Numbered from the stretch's first letter, positions 1-28,600 are shown. The stretch: DNA of 64,000 bases from Sweltsa coloradensis (GCA_024449915.1 JAMZAV010000111.1:1-64000), one strand, 5' to 3'. Translations and numbers: made by a program. The notes: a model not told the origin generated them from the sequence alone.

Positions 1-302
1 GTTTTCTATTCTCATTACCCGTTACGTTCCTCGTCCAAGATGTATAATCTTTCATAATCACAGTCTTTCAATAGACACGTTAACATTTAACTACTTTGCG
101 GCCTTTGCCTTCGTACAACGAATAAGGATTGCAGCTTGACTGCTGTTCGCGCCCTAGACCCAGATACCCGATGCTACATATCTGTAAGTGATTCCATGAA
201 CATACCTTTATTGCTCGATTTGGTTAGTCGGGAAACACTCCTGTAGGTGCAATTGTTAATATTTAATAGGCCTACAATTCAAAAGTTAAAAAATCCATTC
301 CG

Positions 303-372
303 ATCGGGGTTCAACCTGAGTCTCCCACATTCCAGGTAGGCGCCTTACCCAACTAGACCACCGAGACAAAAC
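303..372 (-). repeat. tRNA-like SINE head, minus copy
   Basis: On the minus strand this reads GTCTCGGTGGTCTAGTTGGG and then a T-loop-like GGTTGAACCCCG. It is the inverted partner of 933-1005. The acceptor stem does not pair well, so it is a tRNA-derived repeat head and not a working tRNA gene. Confidence 0.55.
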
Positions 373-932
373 TATTTAACTTCTGAATTGTAGTTGCATT
401 ATAGATCTGAATGGACGGAACAGTAGTTACAGTACTGCAACAAATATCTGTGTCCTTAGAACTGACCAAACAAACATTACTTAGGCAGGTATGAGCGAGG
501 GTTTATTTCTTGATTTGGTTAGATTGGAGAAGGGTTGACAGGTTGGGAAAGCAAAGAGAACATAAATCCCAGCCTGAAGGGCTGGGGGCGACAAAACTTT
601 TCACCTGCTGATGACAACTGCAGCTAATTTAAAGTTGTTACCTAAATGGTTAGTCGGGAAACACTCCCGTATGTGGAATCGTTAATATTTAATACAATTC
701 AGAAGCTTAAAAAATCCATCCCGATCGGGGTTCGAACTTAACTCGTATAAAATATTAACAATTCCACAGGAGTATTTCCCGACTAATTAAATCGAGAAAT
801 AAACCCTCACTCATACCTGCGTAAGGTATACATTATAAATAATGTTTGTTTGGTCAGTTCAAAGGCAACAGATATTTGTTGCAGTACTGTTCCTTCCATT
901 TAGATCTATAACGCAACTACAATTCAGGAGTT

Positions 933-1005
933 ACCGTCTCAGTGGTCTAGTTGGCTAAGGCGCCAACCTGGAATGTGGGAGACTCAGGTTCGAACCCCGA
1001 ACGGG
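933..1005 (+). repeat. tRNA-like SINE head, plus copy
   Basis: The stretch has a D-arm (GGTCTAGTTGGCTAAGGC), a possible anticodon loop CTGGAAT (GGA anticodon, serine-like) and a T arm with GGTTCGAACCCC. The 5' and 3' ends do not form a clean 7-bp acceptor stem. It is probably a RNA polymerase III promoter head of a SINE. Confidence 0.5.
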
Positions 1006-1290
1006 ATGGATTTTTTTAACTTCTGAATAGTATTAAATAATACCTTGAGTGGTTGCTTAATGCGGGCAGTTTAGTCGGACGCCGAGTTAATGCGCCACGG
1101 TCTGCGAGGACAGTGGCTCTAGGTCCATGATAAAATCTTTGATGTGATTGGCTGATTTGCTAGTTCTCCAGCAGACAGTTATGCTCCACAGCCTAAAAGG
1201 CCTTTATATTTCATATTTGTATAAGCACTGCCATTTAGCCTAAAAAAAAAGTTGATCCAAATACCTCAGTTAAAAACCTATCTAAGCCTG

Positions 1291-1754
1291 CAGGGTTGCC
1301 ACTTTCAAGGATTTTATCCTTTTCCAAGGATTTTTAAGGTGTCTCAAGGATTCCAGGATTTTTAGCAAAATCTTAGGATTTCCTACCATATTTAAAAATA
1401 CATTTAATTAATACATTATTTTTAATACAGCCTAAAGAGTGATCAACAAAGTGTAATAAAAACATCAGTAACACCGGGTAATAGTAATAATAAACCTAGA
1501 GAGCATTGACACGATGGCAAAAACTAAAACGTTGATACATATTCTTAGACAAGTCAGATTCTTAGGCCTATGTTTGCATGTAGGCCTAATGTTAGTTAAA
1601 TCCATCTGACATAACGTATTAGGCCTTATTGTATGAAATCCTGGAAGTTTAGATAATTCCGTCACGCAAAATACTACATAGTTATTTTCAAGGATTTCTC
1701 AGGATGTTTATAGTATCTTTCAAGGATAAAAATATTAACTTGGTGGCAACCCCG
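1291..1754. mobile_element. hAT-like non-autonomous element
   Basis: Its ends are CAGGGTTGCCAC on the left and the inverse GTGGCAACCCCG on the right, typical hAT-superfamily termini. The subterminal parts are rich in CAAGGATTTT/AAAATCCTTG repeats in both orientations. No clear 8-bp target-site duplication remains, so it may be old. It has no transposase. Confidence 0.6.
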
Positions 1755-2752
1755 ATTTCTAAGGTCTTCGAGTCTCCTTGCAGACCGATGCGAAGAATTC
1801 ACTCGGTGATTGTCTGAACTGCGTGCATTAAGAAACAAAAACAACATTGCGACATGCACGCATGAAATCACCTAAAGATATGTAGCACCGGACACCAGAC
1901 TGCTTAGCAGCAACCTTGTGGCAAGCAAACTTCGAACCTGGCTAGTCAATTACCTTGGTTTTAACTTTTAACGTGTCTGCCCTATTGCCAATTAGCTAAA
2001 CCAAGTTCTTAAGAATCTAAATTCTTATAATTATTTTTTCATTCTTAAAAATGCATGCAACTTAGGCCTATAATTTATAAATCACAGTATATTAGTATGA
2101 CTTAGTAGAGTATAGCATAATAATAGGACATGAAAAATAAATAAAATATATGTATTATTAAAAATATGTATGTCTATGCAACAGCATCTGAGCATAATTT
2201 AATCACAATAAACAAAGGTTGATATCAGATATCGATTTCCGAACGATATTTCAAGGGGCGCTTTTGGATTTGATACAAATCTGAATTTCAATTATCGATT
2301 AAAACGGATTCAGTACTTTTCAGCTCATGTTTCCATTTTCCAAGTTAATGCTCTATTTCATACTTGCGTCCAATCGGAACAAGCCATAGCCATAAATATA
2401 TAAATGCTTATACAATACGACATATGTGCCCAGAAAGGCTGCAGGAAAATTTAAAATGTCGTAGTTCAAGAAGTGGGGTATAAAAGTCATTATGTGCAGG
2501 CACTTGTCTCAATAGCTAAACAAACCTTTAAAATTTGAGTAGTAAAAACTAAAAGTAGGCGAGTATAACTCAATGGCAGCCTTATATCATGTAGTACCTA
2601 AATAAAGCTCTGTAATACATCTGCATCACTAAAAAGTAAAAATTTAAAATACACCTAAAAATAGGAACGTAAAATGTGAGCTTGCCAAGACTAAGAGCTT
2701 ACTCTCCCTGGCTTTGCATAAGATAAACATTCATCAGTTCATTGATTGGTTA
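1755..2752. other. AT-rich intergenic stretch, nothing recognised
   Basis: About 1 kb of AT-rich sequence downstream of the SLC35E3-type gene (which ends near 3851 on the minus strand). I see no exon with splice borders, no paired inverted ends and no RNA gene. Confidence 0.6.
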
Positions 2753-2760
2753 CTTAGTAT

Positions 2761-3817
2761 TAGGGATGCACATCAATACTTTTTTCATTATTGATAGTAA
2801 TCAAAATGAAAATGGTATTGTCATAATCGAATCAATATTATCGAAAATATTGATATCGCCAATAAAGCCTGTTCAGACATGTGGAACCTCAAGTGTGGCA
2901 AGTGTAAGTCAAAACAAAACAATCATGTTCTGTTTTTTTCTGCCTGGCTGTCTTCAATGTCAATTGTGTTTGGCTTCCGTTATTGACTGATGGTGATGGG
3001 TCAATTCCAAACATAAATCTTAAGTGTGACACCATCAGCCCAGCCAGTGTATGGCACAACAAGAGATAATCTTCGTCTTAACCCGAGAGTAGTCGCGTGT
3101 GGTCTTTTAGACCGACTTTTTTTTTCAAGTGTTGGTATTTGTACAGCACGCATCCGTGGCTTGTCTAGTTCCGCCTACCTTCCCAAAATAGATTTGTGAA
3201 GCCAGTGTGCAATACGGGATTCAGTGTTCTGCAGAACTTCAACTAAGATAAGAGGTCCTGTTTGGTTGTTTGGTCTTTTCGACCACTGCGCGACTACTAA
3301 GGGAGGCAAAAATATGCATACACAATCAATATTATGAGACATGTATTTTGTTATTGTAGGTTGATTATTCTTCAACATACAGTGTTGGCATAATATTACT
3401 GTCTTGGTTTACTAATAATTCGAACTACAGGGTGTTTCAAAACATATTTTTATACCTTTTTGTAGGTTTACAACATTTGTGTTTGATTGATTATTGATTG
3501 ATTATTTATTGATTATTGATTGATAATTGATTAATATAACCATGTATGCTGTCACATATGATAAATTATCTTGTATTGGTAATCAAAACGTCATCCTAAC
3601 GTTATTAGCCCATAATAAATAATGCGGTCTAAAAGACCGGGCGCGACTACTAACGTTACAAACAGGGGCGCGACTACTCTCGGGTTAAGAGTTTAGTTTG
3701 TGCCTATATTGACGAATTTTTTGATATTTTGATAATCGATAATGAATTTTGGTTATCGATTATTGAAATAATATCCGTTATTGATCGATTATATATCGAT
3801 TATCGAGTGCATCCCTA
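2761..3817. mobile_element. hAT-like element with TAGGGATGCAC ends, carrying a nested element
   Basis: The ends TAGGGATGCAC and GTGCATCCCTA are inverted, and the subterminal arms share ATCGATAATCG-type runs. The 8-mer CTTAGTAT is directly before the left end (2753-2760) and again at 3824-3831. Six bases (CTTGTA) separate the right end from the second copy. An 8-bp duplication is the hAT signature. A separate element (3082-3684) is inserted in the middle. Confidence 0.75.
3082..3684. mobile_element. piggyBac-like MITE flanked by TTAA
   Basis: The ends CCCGAGAGTAGTCGCG and CGCGACTACTCTCGGG are perfect inverted repeats, with TTAA directly outside both (3078-3081, 3685-3688). TTAA target duplication plus CCC..GGG termini is characteristic of piggyBac. 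Internal sub-repeats GCGACTACT and GGTCTTTTAGACC/GGTCTAAAAGACC occur near both ends. There is no coding capacity. It lies inside the hAT-like element 2761-3817, so it inserted later. Confidence 0.8.
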
Positions 3818-3850
3818 CTTGTACTTAGTATTATTGGTAGCCTAATTATT

Positions 3851-3856
3851 TTTATT
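3851..3856 (-). terminator. Candidate poly(A) signal of the SLC35E3-type gene
   Basis: The minus strand has AATAAA about 195 nt downstream of the stop codon at 4051-4053, a usual distance for a short 3' UTR. Only position and motif support it. Confidence 0.45.
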
Positions 3857-4050
3857 GCTCGTCTTACCTGAGTTGGCGTCAAAATTTAATCTCTATGTGC
3901 TGTTAAAATCGACGGTGAATCACACAATTTGTCTTGATAAAAGTCGGTGTGGTCGATGGCGCATCATCGACGAGTATCATGCAGTGAGGTTAAAAATCAC
4001 AGTTTTTCCCACCGTTTGGTTTACCAGGCGGTGGTTACATCTACGCCTAC

Positions 4051-21237
<17,187 letters not shown>

Positions 21238-21800
21238 GGGAATGTAGTAACTAGTACTATTTCACGCACTTTGCATACTAGTGAGTTAATTACCTACAAA
21301 ACTGGAGGTTGTCAACGACTTTCAATACCACGTTAGTAATCAGGATGAATGCCTCTATAACGTCATATAGTGATTATGCGTGGACATGTCGTCGTTTTCC
21401 TTTAAAACGAGCTTTTCCCGGGAATGTTGTACTTTTTCACGCACTTTGCATACTAATGAGTTGATTACCTAAAAAACAGGAGGTTGCCAACGAGGTTGAA
21501 TACCATGTAAGTGATCAGGATGAATGCCACTATAACGTCATATAGTGGTTTTGTTTGGACATCTCGTCGTTTTCCCTTAAAACGAGCATTTCCCGAACAT
21601 ATAGTACTTTTTCACGCACTTTGTATATGAATGAGCTAAATATGTAAAAATAAAAAAAATGGAGGTTGTCAACGAGGTTGAATACCATGATTGTAATAAG
21701 GGTGAATGCCACTATAACGTTATATAGTAGTTATGTTTGTACATATCGTCGTTTTCCATTAAAACGAGCATTTCTCGGCGACATAGTAATTTTTCACACG
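21238..21800. repeat. Three-copy tandem repeat, period about 175-185 bp
   Basis: Units start near 21238, 21420 and 21593, with a partial one near 21779. Each contains TTTCACGCACTTTG, GGAGGTTG.CAACGA, GAATACCA, TATAACGTCATATAGT and CGTCGTTTTCC.TTAAAACGA. Units differ at many positions. The array directly borders the 5' side of the SLC35E3-type gene. Confidence 0.8.
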
Positions 21801-21906
21801 CCACCTTGAAAATACCGTCATTTACTAGTGTTTTTATGATTATTTGTGTCCCACTATTATCATCACATATTATGTTGCTTTTGGCACAAGCAATGTTGGT
21901 AATAAA

Positions 21907-24054
21907 CTAGGAAGCTTCGCAAACACTTTTTCAGGCGCGTTGTTGGATGAGCGTAATTGTTTAAGGGGTATTTCACTGAAAATGAATGAAAAAACGGCAA
22001 TTTTACATTATTATTGTTTTAATTTCTTTTTAAGTTTACTTTTTTATTTATTGAATACATAAATTTATTTAGTATTGATATAATGCTAAAATCATTTAAA
22101 TGAATTTTTTCTTTAGCGGTGTATGCTATTTAAGAGGAGAAAATGGCTTACCAGTACTTATATTAGGCCTAATCTAGGGCTGTATAGAGTGTTATTCATA
22201 ACAATATTAGTCAATTTTAAAGAAGCCTAGATTAACAGGTTATAAAGGCCCAGTGAATTCATGTTTAATAAATAAACTGAGCCTTTAGGCTATGTTGTAC
22301 TCAAATTTACCAAAAAACAACATAAATAAACATTAAATGCTATTCTCTCAAAACTTTTATTCTAGCACATTTGCTAACATTTTTCCTACTTCTAGCTTAC
22401 AGTTTTTTAAGATAAAGGATAATTTTATTTTTTAAGGGCCCTCACAAGTCTTATTCTGACAAATTTACCAGACACTTTTTTGATAAGATTTAAAGTCTTT
22501 TAATTAAATTATAAGACATATAGATTTGATTAAAAAATACATTTTTCAACAAAGCAAAGGAAAAAAATCATCTTTATCAACAAAACGAAAAATTTTAAAA
22601 TCCGTCTTGTGAATGTTTAGATGTATTGTTTTTTAATCTAAAACACCTTTCACTTTAAAAAATGAATTAAAATTGTAAGAGCCTTGGGATTTTTATCAAA
22701 CGCTGTTTAAATCGTAAAATTGCAATTACTAGGAAAACGCTAAAGTCCCGCCGCGTTGATGGATGAGCTTTTTAAAGGTTTTAGTTTGCGTGGGATATCT
22801 TTACTTTTGCAAGTGCTTTGTTTTGCTGCCTACGCATCGAAGGTGAATGTTGTCAAGTTTCTTTTGTTTCTTGTCAATTGGTATTATTTACCGTAAAAAA
22901 CTTGTATTAAAAGCTTTATTTCTATGGATTTTGGCTAAATTTTTCCACTTTTTCTTTCAAAAGGTACTACATAACCATAACCTTAATGTCCATGTATAAT
23001 ATGAACGTTGTAGCCCCACCCGTTTGGTCAGAATTGGCCCAAATGCACGAAAAAATCACACAAAAAGTCAAAAAACGTATATTAAAAGCTTTATTTCTCT
23101 CGATTCTGGCTAACTTTTTCAACGTTTTCTTTTAGAAAGCAATACATCACACTTACCTTAATGTCCATGTGAAATATGAACGTTGTAGCCCCACCCGTTT
23201 TGGTCAGAATTGGCCCAAATGGCACGAAAATATCGCACTAAAAATCGTAAAAAATCGTAAAAGTACGATATTCATGAGAAATATTTCTTCGATTGTACCC
23301 AAAAATGTAGCAAGTCTAAGTTCAGAGAAAACGAAGGTCGTGTCAAATTTTTATCAAGATCGCATATGCCGTTTGCCCGGTAGAGAGCAAACAAACAGAC
23401 GGAAAAAAAAAAAAAAAAAAAAAAAACACCCGAGCTAATTTTTGGGGGGTCAGTGAAATTGAAGTCTTCGCTTCGCTCATCCAAATTATGAGAAATAATT
23501 GTTTGATTGCGCTCAAATTTCACAAGAATATATAAATCCATAAAATTAAGGTTCTGTGAAAAAATCATTACAATCGGATAAAGCATGTATAGGTGTTATA
23601 TTATGTCGAAGAATGTTTTAAAAATAAAAAAAACATAAATTTGCGATTTTCATGAGAAATAATTTTTTGATTGCCTCAAATTTCACACAAATATATTAAT
23701 TCATAATTTAGGTTCTGTGAAAAAATCATTACAATCGGATAAAACAAACGTAGGCCTAGTGTTATAAGTCGAAGAATTTTTTTAAAAAATCGGAAAAATC
23801 GTAAAAATTTCGATTTTTTTGAGAAAAAAAATCCGATTGCGCTCAAAAACGTGGAAGTTATAAATTCAGAGATTTCGAAGGCCTCCATAAAATTTCATCG
23901 CAATCGGGAAAAGCGGTTTAGCCGGAATCGTGTTAACAGACAGACAAAAATACAGAAAAAAGAAAAAAAAAACATTCCGGATTTTTTCTCCAGTGTAGTG
24001 AAATGGAATCTTCGCTTCGCTCGCTACGCTCGCTACGCTCGCTACGCTCATCCA
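21907..24054 (+). repeat. R1 repeat copy split by a second R1 copy
   Basis: The outer copy begins CTAGGAAGCTTCGCAAAC at 21907, stops at 22728 and resumes at 23483 to end CGCTACGCTCATCCA at 24054. The sequence on each side of the break (GTAAAATTGCAATTA and AATTATGAGAAATAATTG) reads continuously in other R1 copies, so the middle is a later insertion. Confidence 0.7.
22729..23482 (+). repeat. Nested R1 copy with 5-bp target duplication
   Basis: 754 bp from CTAGGAAAACGCTAAAGTCC to TTCGCTTCGCTCATCCA, flanked by AATTA on both sides. It contains the two 180-bp-spaced modules TTTCTATGGATTTTGGCTAA / TTTCTCTCGATTCTGGCTAA and a poly(A) run (about 23402-23426). The duplication shows that R1 moves as a discrete unit with these ends. 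Confidence 0.7.
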
Positions 24055-24401
24055 ATTATCAGAAACAGGCTTTTAGAAATAAATTTTTGAAATCGTAAAA
24101 AAATTGCTCATGGATATCCTACACATTACACTATAATAATATAACATAGGGTATTTAAAATTATTTCATTTTATTAATTACATGACAACAAATTATTATT
24201 CATTATTATTGGGTTGTCAATTTTATTATCTCGAAATGCACGCGATTCTTTTCGGGCCTCTACATCGTCATTTTGTGGTCAAGTTTTAGGGCGCGCTAAG
24301 TAGATGTTCACTTTGATTTTTAAAATTCCCTCTATTTCTCGTGCAAATCACCGTAATGGCTGCTATACACAGTGGAACGTGTTGCGACGACCTAACTTCG
24401 T
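24055..24401. other. AT-rich spacer, nothing recognised
   Basis: Low-complexity TATTATT and polypyrimidine-poor sequence with no exon or element ends. Confidence 0.5.
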
Positions 24402-25290
24402 GGCCACACGAGCGAGTTAGACGAGCCTCCGCCAGGTGGCGGAGATCTAGAGGACCTTGGCAGCAAGGTCTGCTGGATCTCCGCCTAGCGGAGGATCGTC
24501 TAAAGCTGCCTTCACTACCTACACGTCGGCGAGCGCCGAGCGCTCGGTGCCGAGGCGGGCGCACGATGAACTATTTTACCCCCTCTCCAGAATAGTCATA
24601 ATATGAATGAGAGTTGCAACGATTGATACACTATTTTCAGCTTTAAACTGTATGGTAAATTATGTTTTCGATTTTTGAGACGCAAATATATTAATAAATA
24701 ATTCAAACACGCTTAATATCGTTAACTTCCGGTCGAGCGCCGGCCCAAAAGTTGAACTGAACCAACTTCAGCGCTCCTCGGCGCTACGAAGCGCCGCTCC
24801 ATCGTGATCCTTCACTACCTACACGTCGGCGAGCGCCGAGTGCTCGGTGCCGAGGCGGGCGCTCGATGAACTATTTACCCCCTCTCCAGAAATAGTCATA
24901 ATATGAATGAGAGTTGCAACGATTGATACACTATTTTCAGCTTTAAACTGTATGGTAAATTATGTTTTCGATTTTTGAGACGCAAATATATTAATAAATA
25001 ATTCAAACACGCTTAATATCGTTAACTTCCGGTCGAGCGCCGGCCCAAAAGTTGAACTGAACCAACTTCAGCGCTCCTCGGCGCTACGAAGCGCCGCTCC
25101 ATCGTGATTGGTCGAAACAGCCGTTTCCGGCAGCGAGCGCTCGCCGACGTCCAGGTAGTGAATGCAGCTTACATCGTGATTAGTCGAAACAGCCGTTTCC
25201 GGCAGCGAGCGCTCGCCGACGTCCAGGTAGTGAATGCAGCTTAAGGCCACACGAGCGAGTTAGAACGAGCCTCCGCCAGGTGGCGGAGAT
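24402..25290. repeat. CpG-rich duplicated block flanked by direct repeats
   Basis: Direct repeats GGCCACACGAGCGAGTTAGA with a following CCTCCGCCAGGTGGCGGAG palindrome lie at 24402 and 25245. Between them a 300-bp unit is duplicated almost exactly (24511 and 24811; TTCACTACCTACACGTCGGC ... GCCGCTCCATCGTGAT). A 72-bp unit is also duplicated (25101 and 25173; ATCGTGATTGGTCGAAACAG). The block is much richer in CpG and G+C than its surroundings. Frames that look open on both strands mirror the duplication and are not supported as genes. Confidence 0.75.
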
Positions 25291-25310
25291 GTAGTAGACC
25301 TTGACCTGCA

Positions 25311-25627
25311 GTGAAATGTTTTTACGTAGATTATTTACTTGGCGCCTTGTTTTAAACCACCAATATATTTAAATTTTAGGATTGGTATGGAAATGGTATG
25401 GCAAGGCCTAATTTCTTCAAATTTATCTTTTTATGTTCGTGTACCAATCAAAACGTCAAAATAGTGAAGTGTGAGTTTTTCACCGCATAAAAACAATTCA
25501 AGTAACAGGCTGTGCTAATTCAGTGTATTGTTTTGACTTGACAGTTTGGAAACCTAAATGGAAATATTTACTTTCGTCGTCACCGACCTAAAAGCAAAAC
25601 ATATTCAAATAAAGCATAATTCTTTTA
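25311..25627 (+). promoter_or_regulatory. Upstream region of the secreted-protein gene
   Basis: 317 nt before the ATG at 25628. No TATA box is found at a convincing position (AAATAAAGCATAATTC lies too close to the ATG). It presumably holds promoter and 5' UTR, by position only. Confidence 0.3.
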
Positions 25628-25697
25628 ATGGCATTCACATATCATAGAAGAATTTGTTTGCTAATAATTTACATTTACTTCTTGTTGAATGTCTCTG
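25628..25697 (+). CDS. Secreted-protein gene, exon 1 (signal peptide)
   Basis: 23 codons plus one base: MAFTYHRRICLLIIYIYFLL then NVS. It has a basic n-region and a 12-residue hydrophobic core, a classical signal peptide. It ends in phase 1 before the donor GTAAGT, which fits the phase-1 acceptor of the exon at 27133. Confidence 0.65.
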
Positions 25698-28600
25698 GTA
25701 AGTGTTGTCCATGTCAACTTTCGTTAGTAACTGCCCTGGGCAAGGCCTTCATGGGGGAAATTCTTTCAGGAGGTTATGGGTTCGTTTCTAACTTAATATT
25801 AATGTTTTTTTAAAGAAGTCAAAGCCAGCTCAGTTTGTCCCATGGTACAATGATATCTCTGTGTGAATATCATTGGATCATGAGTTTGACCTACAAGGAT
25901 GAAAAATCAACAGTAAACGTCAGTGTACTTTTAGCATTGAATTTGATAATTTCTGGATTGATTTCCATATAAGTACTTTTAGAAGTTTCACGCGTCATTA
26001 TCAATTCAGGGTGATGGTGAAGGGAATGTCCAAGGCTCAGTGACGTAACTAGACCTTGTTTTTTAGGGAGAGCAAACATTTTTGTAACCACAAACGATCA
26101 ATGGTCACCCACATACCCCTTTTAATAGTCTATTGAAAGGGGTATGTGGGTATAGTCCAATGATATTTTAACATATAGGGCTACAGTGTTTCTTGTTTTG
26201 TTATTTCTTTCTTCCCCTGCTAGTGACAATTTGTCGGTGGCAGGTTTTTCTTAATTAAATTCCCTCACGATTTCCTCTTCTAGGGGTATTCTTCCTGGTT
26301 AATAGTTTTCCCTTCCATCCTTTTCGTTACATTTATGCAGATGTTGTCACTTATTTTTTTGATTTGTATCTGCATCTGCACTGCATATGGCTATAGATCC
26401 CCAGTCTCAAATACCGTAACACGTCCGTACAGACGCTAGCATAGCAAATTGAAGCGTCAAACGGACCTATTCAAGATGGCTTCTAATTGTCACGCCAGTG
26501 GACCAATGACTGGGGATCTAGCCTACTATATTGATTTTCAATATCATTGGTATAGTCCCCATGCCCCATACAGCAGGGTAGCCGATTGCGTCGGAGCCTA
26601 CAGGGTTGGCTTGGTCGCTTTGGGTAAATGCCCCCACTGAAAATCAGTTATGTCCGAGTGTGTACACTCTAAATACGAATTTATTTATTTATATTATTTA
26701 GGGCTTATTATTAGGAAATCTTTAGACCCGCCCATGAACCAATAGTTTCAGGAAAAGTCCTATGTAGGCCTGTAGGCCTACTGGTACGATGGGGGGTTCG
26801 GGGGGATGTCCGTCAGCTAGTGCTGGTCTGGGGTGCATAGTAGGCAACCCAGTCCTATTTTAATGCAACTTGAGGTATTTTACTAGGTTTTAACGTGGTA
26901 TCGTTGATAATTTATAAAATTGTGGATATTTTCACTTTCATTGTTAGTTTAGGCTACAAAATCTAGCGACAAAATTAACTCCCCTCACCCACTCTGACCA
27001 AAGTTGGGGGGTGGTCGCCCCCCTTCCGTCGGTACGCCACTGCCAAGGCATAAAGGATAAAAACATCGATATTGGATCGAAATATCGATAAGATTTCGAT
27101 GTGGTATCGAAATCTAGACGTCGTTGTTTCAGTTTACGCGGCTCACGATGAGAACGAGGACGAGGACGCTGACTACGAAATCCAAGAGAACAAAGTAGTT
27201 GTTCATTTACCTCCGTGCGACCAGGAGAAGCTGATCAACTACCTCGCCGAACTAGGAGCCGTCTCCCCCGAGAGCGTCGTCAACATGCCCGTCAGGGACG
27301 AGGTGGAGGAGCTATGCAGGTACTTGTTACGTCACAGCGACTACTGGTTGCCCTTAGCAACGAAGAATGTGTCACTCTGAACAAACTTAAGTTCCTCCTG
27401 CACCCATAATAATAATGCCACTCATAATGTGCCACTCTAGCCTAGGAGATGTGGGGAGGAAAGTACCATGCTGAACAAAACCAGTCACGGGCAAGTGGAG
27501 AGAAGGGGGGAGTGTCTCACGTCGTAGTCGTCGTCGGAGGGTGGGAAGGGCCAGAGGTCGCCTCTAGTTTCGTAGAGTAAAATACTCCCCTAATTACGAG
27601 GTACGAGATGTTCGAGAGATGGACTTTGTCTCTCTTCTCGCCCAGTACGATCGGCAGAAGAGTACCCTAGCCCAAATTGTACCCCGGGACCAGACAGGGG
27701 TTTGTATCTAGTAGATTTTGATTTGGATTAGGGAACGTCAACGTTTGGTCATAATGTGCTACTTTTAGGGAATGTGAGAGGAGAGACCCAAGCTGGTCAA
27801 AACCAGCCACGGGCAAGGGGTTGGTAAGGGGAGGGATCTCACGTCGTGCTCGTCTTCGTTGTAGTCTAGAGGAGGGAGGTGATTCCTCAACGACGACTGC
27901 AAGAGCTCGCCTCTATAGTTTTATTTTTTATTTATTTATTTATTTATTATTTGTTCTACAACACATTCATTAATTGTGTCACGAGGATGGCAGAGAAGAG
28001 CAGAGCTCCAAACACACTTGGTGACTGCCAACCTTATAACAATAAATATAAAAAAAGATAACAACATTATTACAATCATTAGTAAACATATAAAATATAG
28101 AAAATAAGTAAATAAATATACACTTCAATGAATTACTATAAAAATGAATCAGTAAAAAGAAACTGCAGAATTAACTTTGTAATGCAAAAACATGTGTGCT
28201 TATAGTCGCACTGGCAGACCTAAATTTCTGGAAGAATGTGGCAATTAGTGATACAAGCAACAGATTTGGCACAGTTGTTCCAAAGACCAATTTAAGCGAT
28301 CTGACCCGTGGACCCGGACCGATTTCCCCGGAGGACCCTTTGTGGCGGCCATTTTCCAAAATGGCCGCTAAATTTAAGGAACTCGCTCCTTTCAACACAC
28401 TGAGACAAATGATAAGTCGTTTTCGACTAATTTGGGGTCGCACAATACAAATATCACACTAAAAATCCGCTTTGGTTGTTTTTACGTTGCTTTAAATTAA
28501 TTATTTGATTATTCCCCAGACTCAGCGCCCGCGCTCCACTAATAACGACTACGGACGTCAAGATGACTTTTTGCCGATCTGCCGAACTATTCTGTCTTCA

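Larger units (their letters stand above)
1..1030. repeat. Cluster of inverted tRNA-derived repeat copies
   Basis: Several copies of one short interspersed repeat lie head to head. The block around 180-380 (TTAGTCGGGAAACACTC, then a tRNA-like stretch, then a TTTAACTTCTGAATTGTAG tail) reappears around 640-740 and, inverted, around 745-1030. Part of the 500-640 segment (GAACATAAATCCCAGCC, CTGGGGGCGACAAAAC) recurs in degraded form near 53640-53790. No coding frame is supported. The GTTCGAAC T-loop sequence identifies a tRNA-derived (SINE-like) repeat; I do not know its family name. Confidence 0.75.
26038..27043. mobile_element. hAT-like element, about 1 kb
   Basis: CAGTGACGTAACTAG at 26038 and GGTACGCCACTG ending at 27043 are CAGTGNCGTA-type hAT ends. 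The flanks CCAAGGCT (26030-26037) and CCAAGGCA (27044-27051) match at 7 of 8 bases. It holds a hairpin (26107-26151) and a SINE fragment (26530-26700). No transposase frame is seen. Confidence 0.75.

Noticed and set aside
21238..21800. CRISPR-like array
   Set aside because: The period of about 180 bp, divergence between units and a eukaryotic context exclude it; it is a short satellite.
24286..24595. Open frames on both strands in the CpG-rich block
   Set aside because: They follow the G+C-rich duplicated palindromic sequence, are open on both strands at once and have no splice borders or motifs.
27320..27380. Extension of exon 2 to the TGA at 27380
   Set aside because: Splicing at CTATGCAG/GTACTT fits the phase of exon 3 and places the next cysteine-rich peptide in frame; the extension has no family support, although the donor is weak.
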